A DNA stretch of 53,670 bases from Rhizobium sp. BK602 (GTDB taxonomy: Bacteria > Pseudomonadota > Alphaproteobacteria > Rhizobiales > Rhizobiaceae). The notes beneath the pieces are model-generated. The model had not been told where the DNA came from. It did not search any database and worked only from the letters and a program-made list of their open reading frames with translations. The DNA lies in the NCBI RefSeq assembly GCF_014195095.1, contig NZ_JACIBC010000015.1, forward strand, positions 1-53,670, given 5' to 3'. Position numbers and translations under genes: made by a program. Positions 10,334-18,765 of this stretch are shown in pieces (position 1 is the stretch's first letter; each line of letters begins with the position of its first letter).

Positions 10334-11127
10334 CCGCGACGCAAAAGAATATGACGATGGGTGCGCCGGCGGTCTCTGCGGAATCCCGTCCGGCCCGGGC
10401 TGTCCTTGAGCGGCTGGCCACCCGCGCGATGGGCCTGAGTGGCGCGGATATCGAGCGGATCGTGCGGCAGGCGCGTCTCAAGGCGCGCCGGGAAAAGCGG
10501 CCGATCCGTTATGAGGATCTTGAGGAAGGCATCCGGCTTGACCGGCCACCGGTTCCTTACGATCTTCGCTGGCGCTTCGCCGTCCATGAGGCCGGCCACG
10601 CCGTCGTCCACCATGCTCTCGGTCTCGGGCCGATCCGTGGTCTGAATATTGATACTGGGCAGGGCGGCTACAATCTCCTCGGTCTGCATTCGTCTACGAG
10701 CGATACAGCCGAATGGTACGAAAACATGCTCGCCATGCTGATGGCCGGGCGGGCCGCCGAGGGTCTTGTCCTCAAGCGTGTCTCCGGTGGCTCCGGCGGG
10801 ACCGACGATAGTGATCTGGCGCGAGCCACAGGCATGGCGTTTGACATGGAACGGACCCTCGGCTTGGGTGAAGAGTATCCGTTGCTCTATCGTCCGCATC
10901 GGCATCCGGGCGAGGTTCTCGACCGAGATCCGGAGCTGGCCGCTCGCGTCCACGCGAGGCTGGAGGCGGCTCTGGACCGGGCGACGGCGATCTTGACCGA
11001 ACGCAGGGATATCTTCAATGGACTGATCAAGGCGTTGTTCGACGCCCAGGCGCTCGACGGTGCAGTCGTCACGAGCATCCTCGATCATGGCGGAGACGGT
11101 GGCCGCGAACGAAGGCACGGAGACTAA
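10330..11127 (+). CDS. M41 (FtsH-type) zinc metallopeptidase subunit with AAA lid
   Basis: About 265 aa; it starts in the ATGA overlap with the ATPase gene. Residues 30-70 (MGLSGADIERIVRQARLKAR, YEDLEEGI) match the C-terminal helical lid of AAA+ FtsH, where FSGADLxNLVNEAA is usual. The M41 peptidase domain follows, with zinc motif HEAGH (86-90) and the expected third ligand Asp162 in SDLARATGMA, plus MAGRAAEGLVL. So this chain carries the lid and the protease, while the ATP-binding core is on the preceding chain. No membrane anchor is present. The predicted role is energy-dependent degradation of cytoplasmic substrates, possibly selected by the unknown N-terminal domain of its partner. It is the last gene of the five-gene block. 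Confidence 0.9.
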   Translation: MTATQKNMTMGAPAVSAESRPARAVLERLATRAMGLSGADIERIVRQARLKARREKRPIRYEDLEEGIRLDRPPVPYDLRWRFAVHEAGHAVVHHALGLGPIRGLNIDTGQGGYNLLGLHSSTSDTAEWYENMLAMLMAGRAAEGLVLKRVSGGSGGTDDSDLARATGMAFDMERTLGLGEEYPLLYRPHRHPGEVLDRDPELAARVHARLEAALDRATAILTERRDIFNGLIKALFDAQALDGAVVTSILDHGGDGGRERRHGD

Positions 11128-11657
11128 GCCGCCGTGGGTCTTGAGACAAGAATTCCGCAGCCGACAGGCGGCGGGATTCAAGAGGATCAATGCCGCATAA
11201 TGCGTTTGTCGGTATTTGACGAATAATCGCATCTGATGGTCGGTTACATGGCGACCCGGCACAAACTGGTTCTCCAATCCAGAAATCGCTGATTTATGGG
11301 ATCGACCGCGATCAAGAGACGCCGACATTCCGTGCCGCGGTGGGGTATGACTACGGGCGAGCCAGGTCCTCTCTTTCTCATACCTCATTGCGAACCTTAT
11401 CCTAATTGACGCTGAATCCCTACCTTGATTGCTGCTACGCAGTTCCTACTCGCCGGGCTTCACTGTAGGGTCCCAGCCCCCGCTCGACTCCGCTCATTGT
11501 TCATGATCGACCAAATCGAGAATGACGGTCGGCAGCGCATACACACCCTCACGCTCCTGATCTCCGGCAGCGACTTTCGCACGGAGGCGAACCGCCACCT
11601 TTCAGGCACTTCGGGTGATGGAGACAGAACCCAACGCCTGAATGGCTTACCTGAACT
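11128..11657. other. 530-bp gap, possible right part of the element
   Basis: No gene is supported. The only sizeable plus-strand frame (from 11425) runs into the antisense of the LacI gene. No repeat of the tRNA-fMet 3' end was found here, so the right junction of the element cannot be placed. The functional content changes from element-type genes to catabolic genes across this gap. Confidence 0.4.
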
Positions 11658-12686
11658 CTATGCGGCCGGAGCTGTCGACTTGCGCGGGATGAGCGTTGGA
11701 GCCGAGATACGGATGCGGTCGTCTCCCGAGCCGTTGTCGCCGGCGAGCAGATCAAGCGCATTCGATGCAATCTGGTCGAACGGCACTCGCAGCGTGGTCA
11801 GCGGCGTCGACAAATGGCTGACAATGGGTATGTCGTTATAGCCGATGAGAGAAATATCTTGCGGAACGGAAAGGCCCCGCTTCGTCAATTCCGACAGCGC
11901 CCCGATGGCCGTGTTGTCATTGACGGCGAACAAGGCGGTTGGGCGCGCATCGAGTTGGATCAGCTTTCCGGCCGCTTCCGCTCCCGATTCAATTCCGAAT
12001 GTCGAAGGGACAATGTAAGATGGATTCACAGTGACTCCAGCCTCGCCGAGTGCCTGTCTGTAGCCGTCGAGGCGCCCGCGTGAACTGGAGGCATAATTGG
12101 GTCCCGCGATAATGCCGATCCTGCGATGGCCGAGATCAAGCAGATGACGGGTCGCGAGATAACCGCCGAGCCTGTCGTCACCGACCGATGAGAGACTGTG
12201 CCCATCAGTCCGAAGTGCTAGAACATAGGGCACACCCCTGCGGGCCAACTCGTCCGGAAAATCGTCATCTTCGCGCGCGGTAGACAGGATAAGGCCGTCA
12301 ACGCCACGCTTGAGCAAGGACTCGGCTGCGAGGCGATCCGCTTTCGGCTTGTCATCGGTCGTCGCGACGATCGCAAACCGGCCCGATCTGGCGCAAGCCT
12401 TGGCGAGCGCCTCGTAGAGCATCGCCATCACGGTGTCCGTGAGGCGAGGGACAATTACCCCAACGGTCATGGTGCTGCCGCGACGAAGGCTGGCTGCGGA
12501 GACATCGCGGACATAGCCGAGCTCCTCGGCCACTTTCCGGACGCGCCGGGCCGTTTCATTGTCGGATCGTGGCAATCGCTCGTCCAGGATGCGCGACACG
12601 GTTGACTTCGAAACGCCAGCCGCCGCCGCGACACTGTGAATAGTGACGCGGGACTGACGAAAATCTTCATTCACCTTTGAATCCAT
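11658..12686 (-). CDS. LacI-family transcriptional regulator
   Basis: About 342 aa. The N-terminal helix-turn-helix and hinge are clear (VTIHSVAAAAGVSKSTVSRI, residues 14-33), followed by the periplasmic-binding-like effector domain with VGVIVPRLTD, VDGLILSTARED, GHRRIGIIAG and FAVNDNTAIGAL. GGAAA lies upstream of the ATG. It is divergent from the DapA-type gene, and the 164-bp space between them carries a perfect 12-bp palindrome of LacI type at 12780-12791. It probably represses the DapA-type/MFS genes until a sugar acid or related inducer binds. The inducer is unknown. Confidence 0.92.
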   Translation of the reverse strand: MDSKVNEDFRQSRVTIHSVAAAAGVSKSTVSRILDERLPRSDNETARRVRKVAEELGYVRDVSAASLRRGSTMTVGVIVPRLTDTVMAMLYEALAKACARSGRFAIVATTDDKPKADRLAAESLLKRGVDGLILSTAREDDDFPDELARRGVPYVLALRTDGHSLSSVGDDRLGGYLATRHLLDLGHRRIGIIAGPNYASSSRGRLDGYRQALGEAGVTVNPSYIVPSTFGIESGAEAAGKLIQLDARPTALFAVNDNTAIGALSELTKRGLSVPQDISLIGYNDIPIVSHLSTPLTTLRVPFDQIASNALDLLAGDNGSGDDRIRISAPTLIPRKSTAPAA

Positions 12687-12750
12687 TGAATATTTCCGGT
12701 CGAGTTACTCCGAGAAGCGGCTTGCTTGCAATCATGCACCAAAAAAGCAG

Positions 12751-12791
12751 TTGACTCCAGATGTTTCGAAAACGATATTGGGAACGTTCCC
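12751..12791 (+). promoter_or_regulatory. promoter with LacI-type operator
   Basis: TTGACT (12751-12756) and GATATT (12774-12779) are separated by 17 bp. The perfect palindrome GGGAACGTTCCC (12780-12791) starts immediately after the -10 hexamer, where a bound repressor would block initiation; CG at the centre is the usual LacI-family pattern. A second half-site-like CTCCCA follows at about 12799-12804. Target: the gene starting at 12851. Confidence 0.7.
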
Positions 12792-12850
12792 GTTAACGCT
12801 CCCATCGCTGAAGATAAGAGAGCAGCGATGGCCCAAGGAGGAGAAAGCAC

Positions 12851-13801
12851 ATGCAACCGATGGACCTGCGCGGTCTCAGCCCCGCTCCCGTCACCGTTTT
12901 TGACCGTGATGGCAATGTCGACCACGAAGCGAACGCGCGTCTCGCCAAGTGGCTCGTCTCGATCAAGGGTGTGAAAAGCCTCGTCATTCTCGGTCATGCC
13001 GGCGAAGGTACATTCCTGACGGAAGAGGAGCGTCTCGCCCTCATCCACACCTATGTCGAGGCCGTAAATGGCGAGATCCCGATCATCGCGGGCATCACCG
13101 GCGAAGGCACCAAGGTCGCCGCTGCCGAAGCCAAGAAATGTAAGGCTGCCGGCGCGACCGGCGCTCTCGTCTATCCGAACCACGGCTGGCTGCGTTTCGG
13201 CTACCAGAAGGGGGCACCGCAGAGCCGCTACAAGGCAATTTGGGAGGAATCCGGCCTGCAGGAAATCCTGTTCCAGTACCCGGACGTGACCAAGGCAAGC
13301 TACGATCTCGACACCCAGCTCGAAATCGCCACCCAGGAAGGCGTGGTCGCCACCAAGAACGGCGTGCGCAACATGAAACGCTGGTACGTTGAAATTCCGG
13401 AACTGAAGAAGGCCAATCCGAAGCTTCAGGTTCTCTCCTGCCACGACGAATGGCTGCTGCCGACCATGTTCGACGTCGATGGCCTGCTCGTCGGTTACGG
13501 CAATATCGCGCCGGAACTGCTGGTTCAACTCATCGAAGCCGGCAAGGCGCAGAACTATCCCGAAGCCCGCAAGATCTTCGAACAGCTTCTGCCTGTCACC
13601 CGCGCCGTCTATCACCGCGGCTCGCACATGGAAGGCACCGTGGCGCTCAAGCTTGGCCTCGTCCACCGTGGCGTGCTCGATCATGCGACGATCCGAGAGC
13701 CGCTGAAGAACCTCGGCGAAAAGGCCGAAAAGGAAATCTTCGCAGCCTTCGACGCTGCCGGTATCGGCCGTGTCGACCAGCAACTCGTTGCGGCCGAATG
13801 A
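12851..13801 (+). CDS. dihydrodipicolinate synthase (DapA)-family lyase/aldolase
   Basis: About 316 aa, preceded by AAGGAGGAG. A TIM-barrel class I aldolase: Schiff-base lysine Lys169 in VVATKNGVRN, the conserved Tyr143 in LFQYPDV, and the substrate-loop equivalent GHAGEGTFLT (50-57) in place of GTTGE. The length fits the family. Its partner genes (LacI regulator and a metabolite MFS importer) indicate a catabolic enzyme, for example a sugar-acid dehydratase or 2-keto-3-deoxy aldolase, rather than lysine biosynthesis. The unusual stretch HGWLRFGYQKGAP after the second barrel half could reflect a specific substrate. The exact reaction cannot be read from sequence. Confidence 0.9.
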   Translation: MQPMDLRGLSPAPVTVFDRDGNVDHEANARLAKWLVSIKGVKSLVILGHAGEGTFLTEEERLALIHTYVEAVNGEIPIIAGITGEGTKVAAAEAKKCKAAGATGALVYPNHGWLRFGYQKGAPQSRYKAIWEESGLQEILFQYPDVTKASYDLDTQLEIATQEGVVATKNGVRNMKRWYVEIPELKKANPKLQVLSCHDEWLLPTMFDVDGLLVGYGNIAPELLVQLIEAGKAQNYPEARKIFEQLLPVTRAVYHRGSHMEGTVALKLGLVHRGVLDHATIREPLKNLGEKAEKEIFAAFDAAGIGRVDQQLVAAE

Positions 13802-13807
13802 TTTCCG

Positions 13808-13834
13808 TCGCCCCTGCTCAAAACGCAGGGGCGA
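13808..13834 (+). terminator. strong hairpin after the DapA-family gene
   Basis: The ten-base arms TCGCCCCTGC and GCAGGGGCGA surround a seven-base loop, seven bases after the stop codon. No T-run follows, so it is more likely a 3' stabilising or processing hairpin between the two cotranscribed genes than a full terminator. Confidence 0.5.
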
Positions 13835-14041
13835 CATTCCGACTGGAGGAGGAAACCACGGGAATCTGCTTTTTCTGCTGAGTGGAGCAGGTTCGCGATG
13901 CCACAGGCAAAGTGATTTCTCCTCGATCCATTCCAAGCGACTTCCGCGCTGACAGGACAGGCTGAAAGACGACAGCAACAATCGAACAAGAGTGCCCCTG
14001 GCTGGGAGATAAGGTAAGCCACGGGCAGGAAGGAGGAGCCA

Positions 14042-15430
14042 ATGAATATCATCCGGCCTATACAGGTACCGGCTGGGGCGGCTATCGCCGATCCTCAGGC
14101 CGACATCAGCGCTCGATTGGAGCGCCTTCCCATCACCCGAGAAGTTTTCTGGGCGCGCAACATCGTCGGCGCCGCGACGTTCTTCGATGGGTACACTGTG
14201 ATCGCCATTGCCTACGCCATGCCGGTCCTCGTCAAGGAATGGGGACTTAATCCCCAACAGACCGGAATGATTCTGTCCATGGGATATCTCGGGCAGTTGC
14301 TTGGGGCGATTCTGTTCGGCTGGCTGGCGGAAAAGGTGGGTCGCCTCAGGGTTCTGCTGTTCACCATTCTCCTATTCGTCAGCATGGATGTTGCCTGCCT
14401 TTTCGCTGCGGGCGCGGGCATGATGATTGCGTTCCGCTTCGTACAGGGTATCGGCACCGGCGGCGAGGTACCGGTCGCGAGCGCATACATCAATGAGATG
14501 ATTGGGTCCAAGGGGCGCGGCAAGTTCTTCCTGCTTTATGAGGTCATGTTCCTGCTCGGTCTCGTCGGCGCTGGCCTGATCGGGTATTTCATGGTGCCGG
14601 TCTACGGTTGGAAAGCCATGTTCGTCGTCGGCCTCGTCCCGGCAATTCTGATGATTCCGTTGCGCTGGTTCCTCAAGGAATCACCGCGCTGGCTTGCCGC
14701 CAATGGCCGCTATGCCGAGGCAGATGCTATCGTAGCCCGCATGGAGCAAAGCGCCCGCGCCTCAGGTCAGGAACTGCCTGCACCCAAAATCACGGCGACG
14801 CCCGTCCGCCGCAAGTCCGATTGGAAAGAACTGTTTCAGGGCATCTACTTGAAGCGCACATTGTCCATCTGGGCCATATGGTTCACCGCCTACACTGTGG
14901 CAAACGGCACGATCACCTGGCTGCCAACCCTATATCGCCAGGTCTTCAATCTGCCTCTTCAAACGAGCATCTTCTATGGTTTTCTCACCTCCGTCGGGGG
15001 TGTGATTGCCGCCATTGTCTGCGCGCTTCTGATCGATAAGGTGGGCAGAAAGCGTTGGTATACGGGTGCGTTGCTTCTGGCCCCCATCCCGCTGCTGTTC
15101 CTCGCCTGGCTGGGCGCAGCCTCACCGATTCAAGTTCTGGTTCTCGGCGGTCTGGCCTATGCCATCGTTCAGACCGTGACGTTCTCGCTCTATCTCTATT
15201 CGGCGGAAATCTATCCGACGCGTCTGCGAGCGCTGGGAACAGGAACAGGCAGCGCATGGCTGAGGCTCGGCTCGTCTACCGGGCCGATCATTGTCGGGTT
15301 CGTAATGTCCTCGATGGGCATCCAGTATGTTTTTGCGACCTTCGCAGCCATACTGGTTGTCGGCGCCATTGTGACGATGCTGTTTGCCGTGGAGACTAAA
15401 GGCAAAGCGCTTGAGGAACTGTCGCCATAA
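14042..15430 (+). CDS. MFS transporter (metabolite:H+ symporter type)
   Basis: About 462 aa, ribosome-binding site GAAGGAGGAG. Around twelve hydrophobic segments are visible. The first cytoplasmic loop has the MFS motif GWLAEKVGRLR, and the second-half equivalent is LLIDKVGRKR. The aspartate in TM1 (ATFFDGYTVIAIAY) and the loop SAEIYPTRLRALGTG are typical of sugar/aromatic-acid:H+ symporters. It follows the DapA-family gene in the same direction with 240 bp between them and should import the substrate of that module across the inner membrane. The hairpin at 15455 ends the unit. Confidence 0.92.
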   Translation: MNIIRPIQVPAGAAIADPQADISARLERLPITREVFWARNIVGAATFFDGYTVIAIAYAMPVLVKEWGLNPQQTGMILSMGYLGQLLGAILFGWLAEKVGRLRVLLFTILLFVSMDVACLFAAGAGMMIAFRFVQGIGTGGEVPVASAYINEMIGSKGRGKFFLLYEVMFLLGLVGAGLIGYFMVPVYGWKAMFVVGLVPAILMIPLRWFLKESPRWLAANGRYAEADAIVARMEQSARASGQELPAPKITATPVRRKSDWKELFQGIYLKRTLSIWAIWFTAYTVANGTITWLPTLYRQVFNLPLQTSIFYGFLTSVGGVIAAIVCALLIDKVGRKRWYTGALLLAPIPLLFLAWLGAASPIQVLVLGGLAYAIVQTVTFSLYLYSAEIYPTRLRALGTGTGSAWLRLGSSTGPIIVGFVMSSMGIQYVFATFAAILVVGAIVTMLFAVETKGKALEELSP

Positions 15431-15454
15431 ACTCTCCCCCTGCAGCGCCACCTT

Positions 15455-15484
15455 CCCGCCGATGCTGTTCGCAGTATCGGCGGG
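15455..15484 (+). terminator. Rho-independent terminator
   Basis: CCCGCCGAT and ATCGGCGGG form a perfect nine-bp stem with a 12-base loop, followed by TCTTTG, 25 bp after the MFS stop codon. It lies between convergent genes. Confidence 0.6.
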
Positions 15485-15660
15485 TCTTTGACCGTCGAAC
15501 CCCTCCGCACGATGAATAAACTGCCCGTCGTGACTGAAGCTCATTGTCGCCTTATTGCTTAAGCAACAGGCTTTGCAAGCTCGTGCCGATGTGATGCGGC
15601 GAACGGACGGTGGCACTGCCTCGGTGCCGTCGACGACTCCACGGCCGAATTCTCCGTCGC

Positions 15661-18600
15661 TCAACCAGTATGACCGTCCGCTTGCTCCGTCACGGCTGGC
15701 CGGGTGGAGTCAGCCTCGGTGAGAAGTAGCCACAGCATCAGGCACGGCAGGAGTAACAGTGTCAGGACGGTTGCCACCGCGAGCCCGCCGATGATCGCGT
15801 AAGCCATTGGCCCCCAGAATATCTGATGTGCAATCGGTATCATCCCAAGGATCGCGGCGCAGGCTGTCAGCACGATCGGTCGTGCTCGATGGCTCGCGGC
15901 TAGAATAATTGCATCACCTGGCGACCGACCATTCCCGACATTCTGGTCGACCTCCTGGATGAGAATAACGGCGTTGCGGATAATCATGCCGGAAAGCGCG
16001 ATGACGCCGAGTTGTGCCACGAAGCCCATTGGCGTGCCAGTGGGAAGCATCGCTCCGACCACGCCGATCAAACCGAACGGCGCCATCAGCATCGCGAGCC
16101 CCATGCGTGTGAAACTCTGCAACTGCACCATGAGCAGCGCGACGATGACGAACAGCATCACCGGGACTACTGCATAGACGGATGCGTTACCCTTTTCCGA
16201 TTCCTCTGTGATACCACCTGCTTCGATCGAATAGCCTGTCGGTATAATGTTGCGCAGTTCCTGAAGCTTGGCGTCCACTTCCGCGGCAACTGTTGCTGCC
16301 TGCAAGCCCTTGGCAACGTCTGACTGGACGACGATCATCGGGTTGCCTTGACGCCGCCAGATAATCGGGTCTTCCATGCCATAGGAGATTGTGGCGACCT
16401 GTCGCAATGGCACCGGCTTGCCGTCGCCGCCGCGCAGTTGCAAATTGCCGATCGCGGCGATCGAGGACCTGTCGGCTTCGACGCCCTTTACCACCACATT
16501 GACCAGCCGCTCACCGTCGCGAACCGCCGTTACGGTCGAGCCGGAGAAAATCGAGGCGATCTCGCTCGCAACTGATTCAGAACTCATACCGAGTGCGCGG
16601 GCTTCGATCTGATTGACAACCACGGTGACGTTGCGCTGCGGTTCGCCGGCGGTAAGGTTCACATCGCGGGACTGAGGATTGCCGCCAACGATGTTGGCTA
16701 CCTTTAACGCTAGTTCGCGTACTCGCCCATAGTCCGGCCCGAGAACACGATATTTGAGCGGCCAGCCGACCGGTGGGCCAAGCTCGAGCGGTGAGACGCG
16801 TGTGATGATATCGGAAAAGTCCTTTTGAAGAACCGTCTCCAGCCGTTCGCGGACGGCATCTCGTTCCTTCAGCCCTTTCGTGACGATCACCGTTTCGGAG
16901 ACGTTGTCGTTCTCGAGCAGCAAATCCATTGGCAGATAGAAGCGCACCGAACCGGAACCGACATAGGTTGTGAAGTGATCAATATCAGGATCGGCTTTCA
17001 ACAGCGCCTCAAGTACACGGGCCCTCCTGTCGGTTGCTTCGCGGGAGGCGTTCTGGGGCAATGTCAAACTGACCAGTAGCTCCGGTCGGTCAGATGCCGG
17101 GAAAAATTGCTGTTCCAGCCGGGTAGCACCAAAGACCGAGGCCAGCAGTGCGCAGACGGCAATGGCCAAGGTCCACCAGCGATGGGCAAGTGACCACTTC
17201 AGAAGCCGTCGATATGTCAGCATGACACGGCCACCATCATGATTGGTATGTGCCAGCGCCTTCGGTAGAATCCAAGTGCCGAGGATTGGGGAGAATACCA
17301 CTGCCACGATCCAGGATGACGTCAGCGCAATCAGCACAACCATGAACAGCGAGAATGTATATTCGCCGGCGCTCGATGCTGCGAAACCGACGGGGATGAA
17401 TCCGGCGATCATAACCAGCGTACCGGTCAGCATTGGAAATGCCGTCGTTGCGTAGGCATGGCTAGCGGCGATTACGCGCTCTTGGCCATTCTCAAGGCAC
17501 GATACCATGCTCTCGACCGTGATCATCGCATCGTCGACCAGAAGGCCAAGGGCGATGATCAGTGCGCCGAGTGAGATTCGTTGTAGGCCGATCCCGGCTA
17601 TGTCCATGCCGAAGAACGTCATCGCCAACACGAGCGGTATCGACGCTGTGACGACGAGACCTGCCCGGGTGCCGAGCGACACGAACGACACTGCAAGCAC
17701 GATGACGATGGCCTCAATCAGGACGCGCTCGAACCCGCCAACAGCATCCTTGACCACCGTTGTCTGGTCGGCAATCTGCGCCAACTCTATCCCGTAGGGC
17801 AGCTTCGCGGCGATACCTGTCATCTTTGCCTTGAGAGCATCGCCGAACTTGAGCAGGTTCCCACCTTCTGCCATCGAAATAGCGAGCGCAATGACAGGCT
17901 TCCCGTTGACGCGCACGCTTGGTGCCGGCGGATCAACAAGACGGCGGCTGATGCTCGCAACGTCGGCAAGCCGGATGAAACGACCTTCGACTCTGAACGT
18001 CAGGTCGTGAAGGTTCTTTTCCGAGGCAAAGGCACCGCTCACGCGCAGTGCAATCTTTTCGTCTTGTGTATGGACGATGCCCGTCGGCGTTACCGCATTC
18101 TGGGCGCGGATCGCCTCCAGTGCAGCAGAGGGATCGATGCCGAGGCTCGAGATCTTGCTTGACGAGAATTCGATGACGATCTCTTCCTCCTGCACACCCA
18201 GCACATTCACTTTGCCAATGTCAGGCAAGGTAAGGATCTCGGAACGAACGGCATCGACTCGGTCGCGCAGTTCTCGCTGCGAGAATCCTTCCGCGGTGAA
18301 GGCATAAATGCTGCCGAAAGTGTCACCGAACTCGTCGTCGAAGAAGGGGCCTTGAACTCCAGTGGGAAGCGTCGAGGCGATATCGGTGATCTTCTTGCGG
18401 ACAGTGTACCAGATGTTCGGCACTTGGGCCGGCGGGGTGTCATCGCGCAGGTTGACGAAAATCACGGACTGTCCCGCCCGTGAGTAACTTTGCGTATAGT
18501 CGAGATACGGGGTTTCCGAGAGCTTCTTTTCGAGCTTGTCCGTCAGCAAATTGACTGTGTCTGTGCTGCTGGCTCCGGGCCAAAGCGACGAGACAACCAT

Positions 18601-18765
18601 CGTCTTGATGGTGAACGGCGGATCTTCGTTCCGGGAGAGCCGCTGATAGCTCCAGATACCACCCAGGATGACAGCCATCATCATGAAGATCACCAGAGAC
18701 GGGTGCTTCAGCGTCCATGCGGAAAGATTGAAGCGCTGTGCAGGCGCGGATGACGGCGCTGTCAT
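15661..18765 (-). CDS. RND efflux transporter, inner-membrane pump subunit
   Basis: About 1034 aa, the usual AcrB/HAE1 length. It has an N-terminal membrane helix (LVIFMMMAVILGGIW), large periplasmic loops, and two blocks of membrane helices. The proton-relay pair of aspartates is in LGLLVDDAMITVESM, and the second half has GMIIRNAVILIQEVD. It overlaps the membrane-fusion gene by the four bases ATGA, so the two are coupled. It should export hydrophobic or toxic compounds using the proton gradient, together with the lipoprotein adaptor. No outer-membrane channel gene is present, so it must borrow one encoded elsewhere. The TetR gene upstream is its probable regulator. Confidence 0.95.
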   Translation of the reverse strand: MTAPSSAPAQRFNLSAWTLKHPSLVIFMMMAVILGGIWSYQRLSRNEDPPFTIKTMVVSSLWPGASSTDTVNLLTDKLEKKLSETPYLDYTQSYSRAGQSVIFVNLRDDTPPAQVPNIWYTVRKKITDIASTLPTGVQGPFFDDEFGDTFGSIYAFTAEGFSQRELRDRVDAVRSEILTLPDIGKVNVLGVQEEEIVIEFSSSKISSLGIDPSAALEAIRAQNAVTPTGIVHTQDEKIALRVSGAFASEKNLHDLTFRVEGRFIRLADVASISRRLVDPPAPSVRVNGKPVIALAISMAEGGNLLKFGDALKAKMTGIAAKLPYGIELAQIADQTTVVKDAVGGFERVLIEAIVIVLAVSFVSLGTRAGLVVTASIPLVLAMTFFGMDIAGIGLQRISLGALIIALGLLVDDAMITVESMVSCLENGQERVIAASHAYATTAFPMLTGTLVMIAGFIPVGFAASSAGEYTFSLFMVVLIALTSSWIVAVVFSPILGTWILPKALAHTNHDGGRVMLTYRRLLKWSLAHRWWTLAIAVCALLASVFGATRLEQQFFPASDRPELLVSLTLPQNASREATDRRARVLEALLKADPDIDHFTTYVGSGSVRFYLPMDLLLENDNVSETVIVTKGLKERDAVRERLETVLQKDFSDIITRVSPLELGPPVGWPLKYRVLGPDYGRVRELALKVANIVGGNPQSRDVNLTAGEPQRNVTVVVNQIEARALGMSSESVASEIASIFSGSTVTAVRDGERLVNVVVKGVEADRSSIAAIGNLQLRGGDGKPVPLRQVATISYGMEDPIIWRRQGNPMIVVQSDVAKGLQAATVAAEVDAKLQELRNIIPTGYSIEAGGITEESEKGNASVYAVVPVMLFVIVALLMVQLQSFTRMGLAMLMAPFGLIGVVGAMLPTGTPMGFVAQLGVIALSGMIIRNAVILIQEVDQNVGNGRSPGDAIILAASHRARPIVLTACAAILGMIPIAHQIFWGPMAYAIIGGLAVATVLTLLLLPCLMLWLLLTEADSTRPAVTEQADGHTG

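Noticed and set aside
10228..11388. 386-aa minus-strand frame antisense to the M41 gene and the following gap
   Set aside because: Its opposite strand has HEAGH and lid motifs; the minus product shows no domain and its start lies in gene-free DNA.
11128..11660. Right attachment site of the integrative element
   Set aside because: Looked for a repeat of the tRNA T-arm/acceptor sequence here and in other gaps; none was recognised, so no boundary is claimed.
12851..13801. Lysine-biosynthetic dapA
   Set aside because: The LacI operator, the MFS importer and the altered substrate loop indicate a catabolic member of the family.
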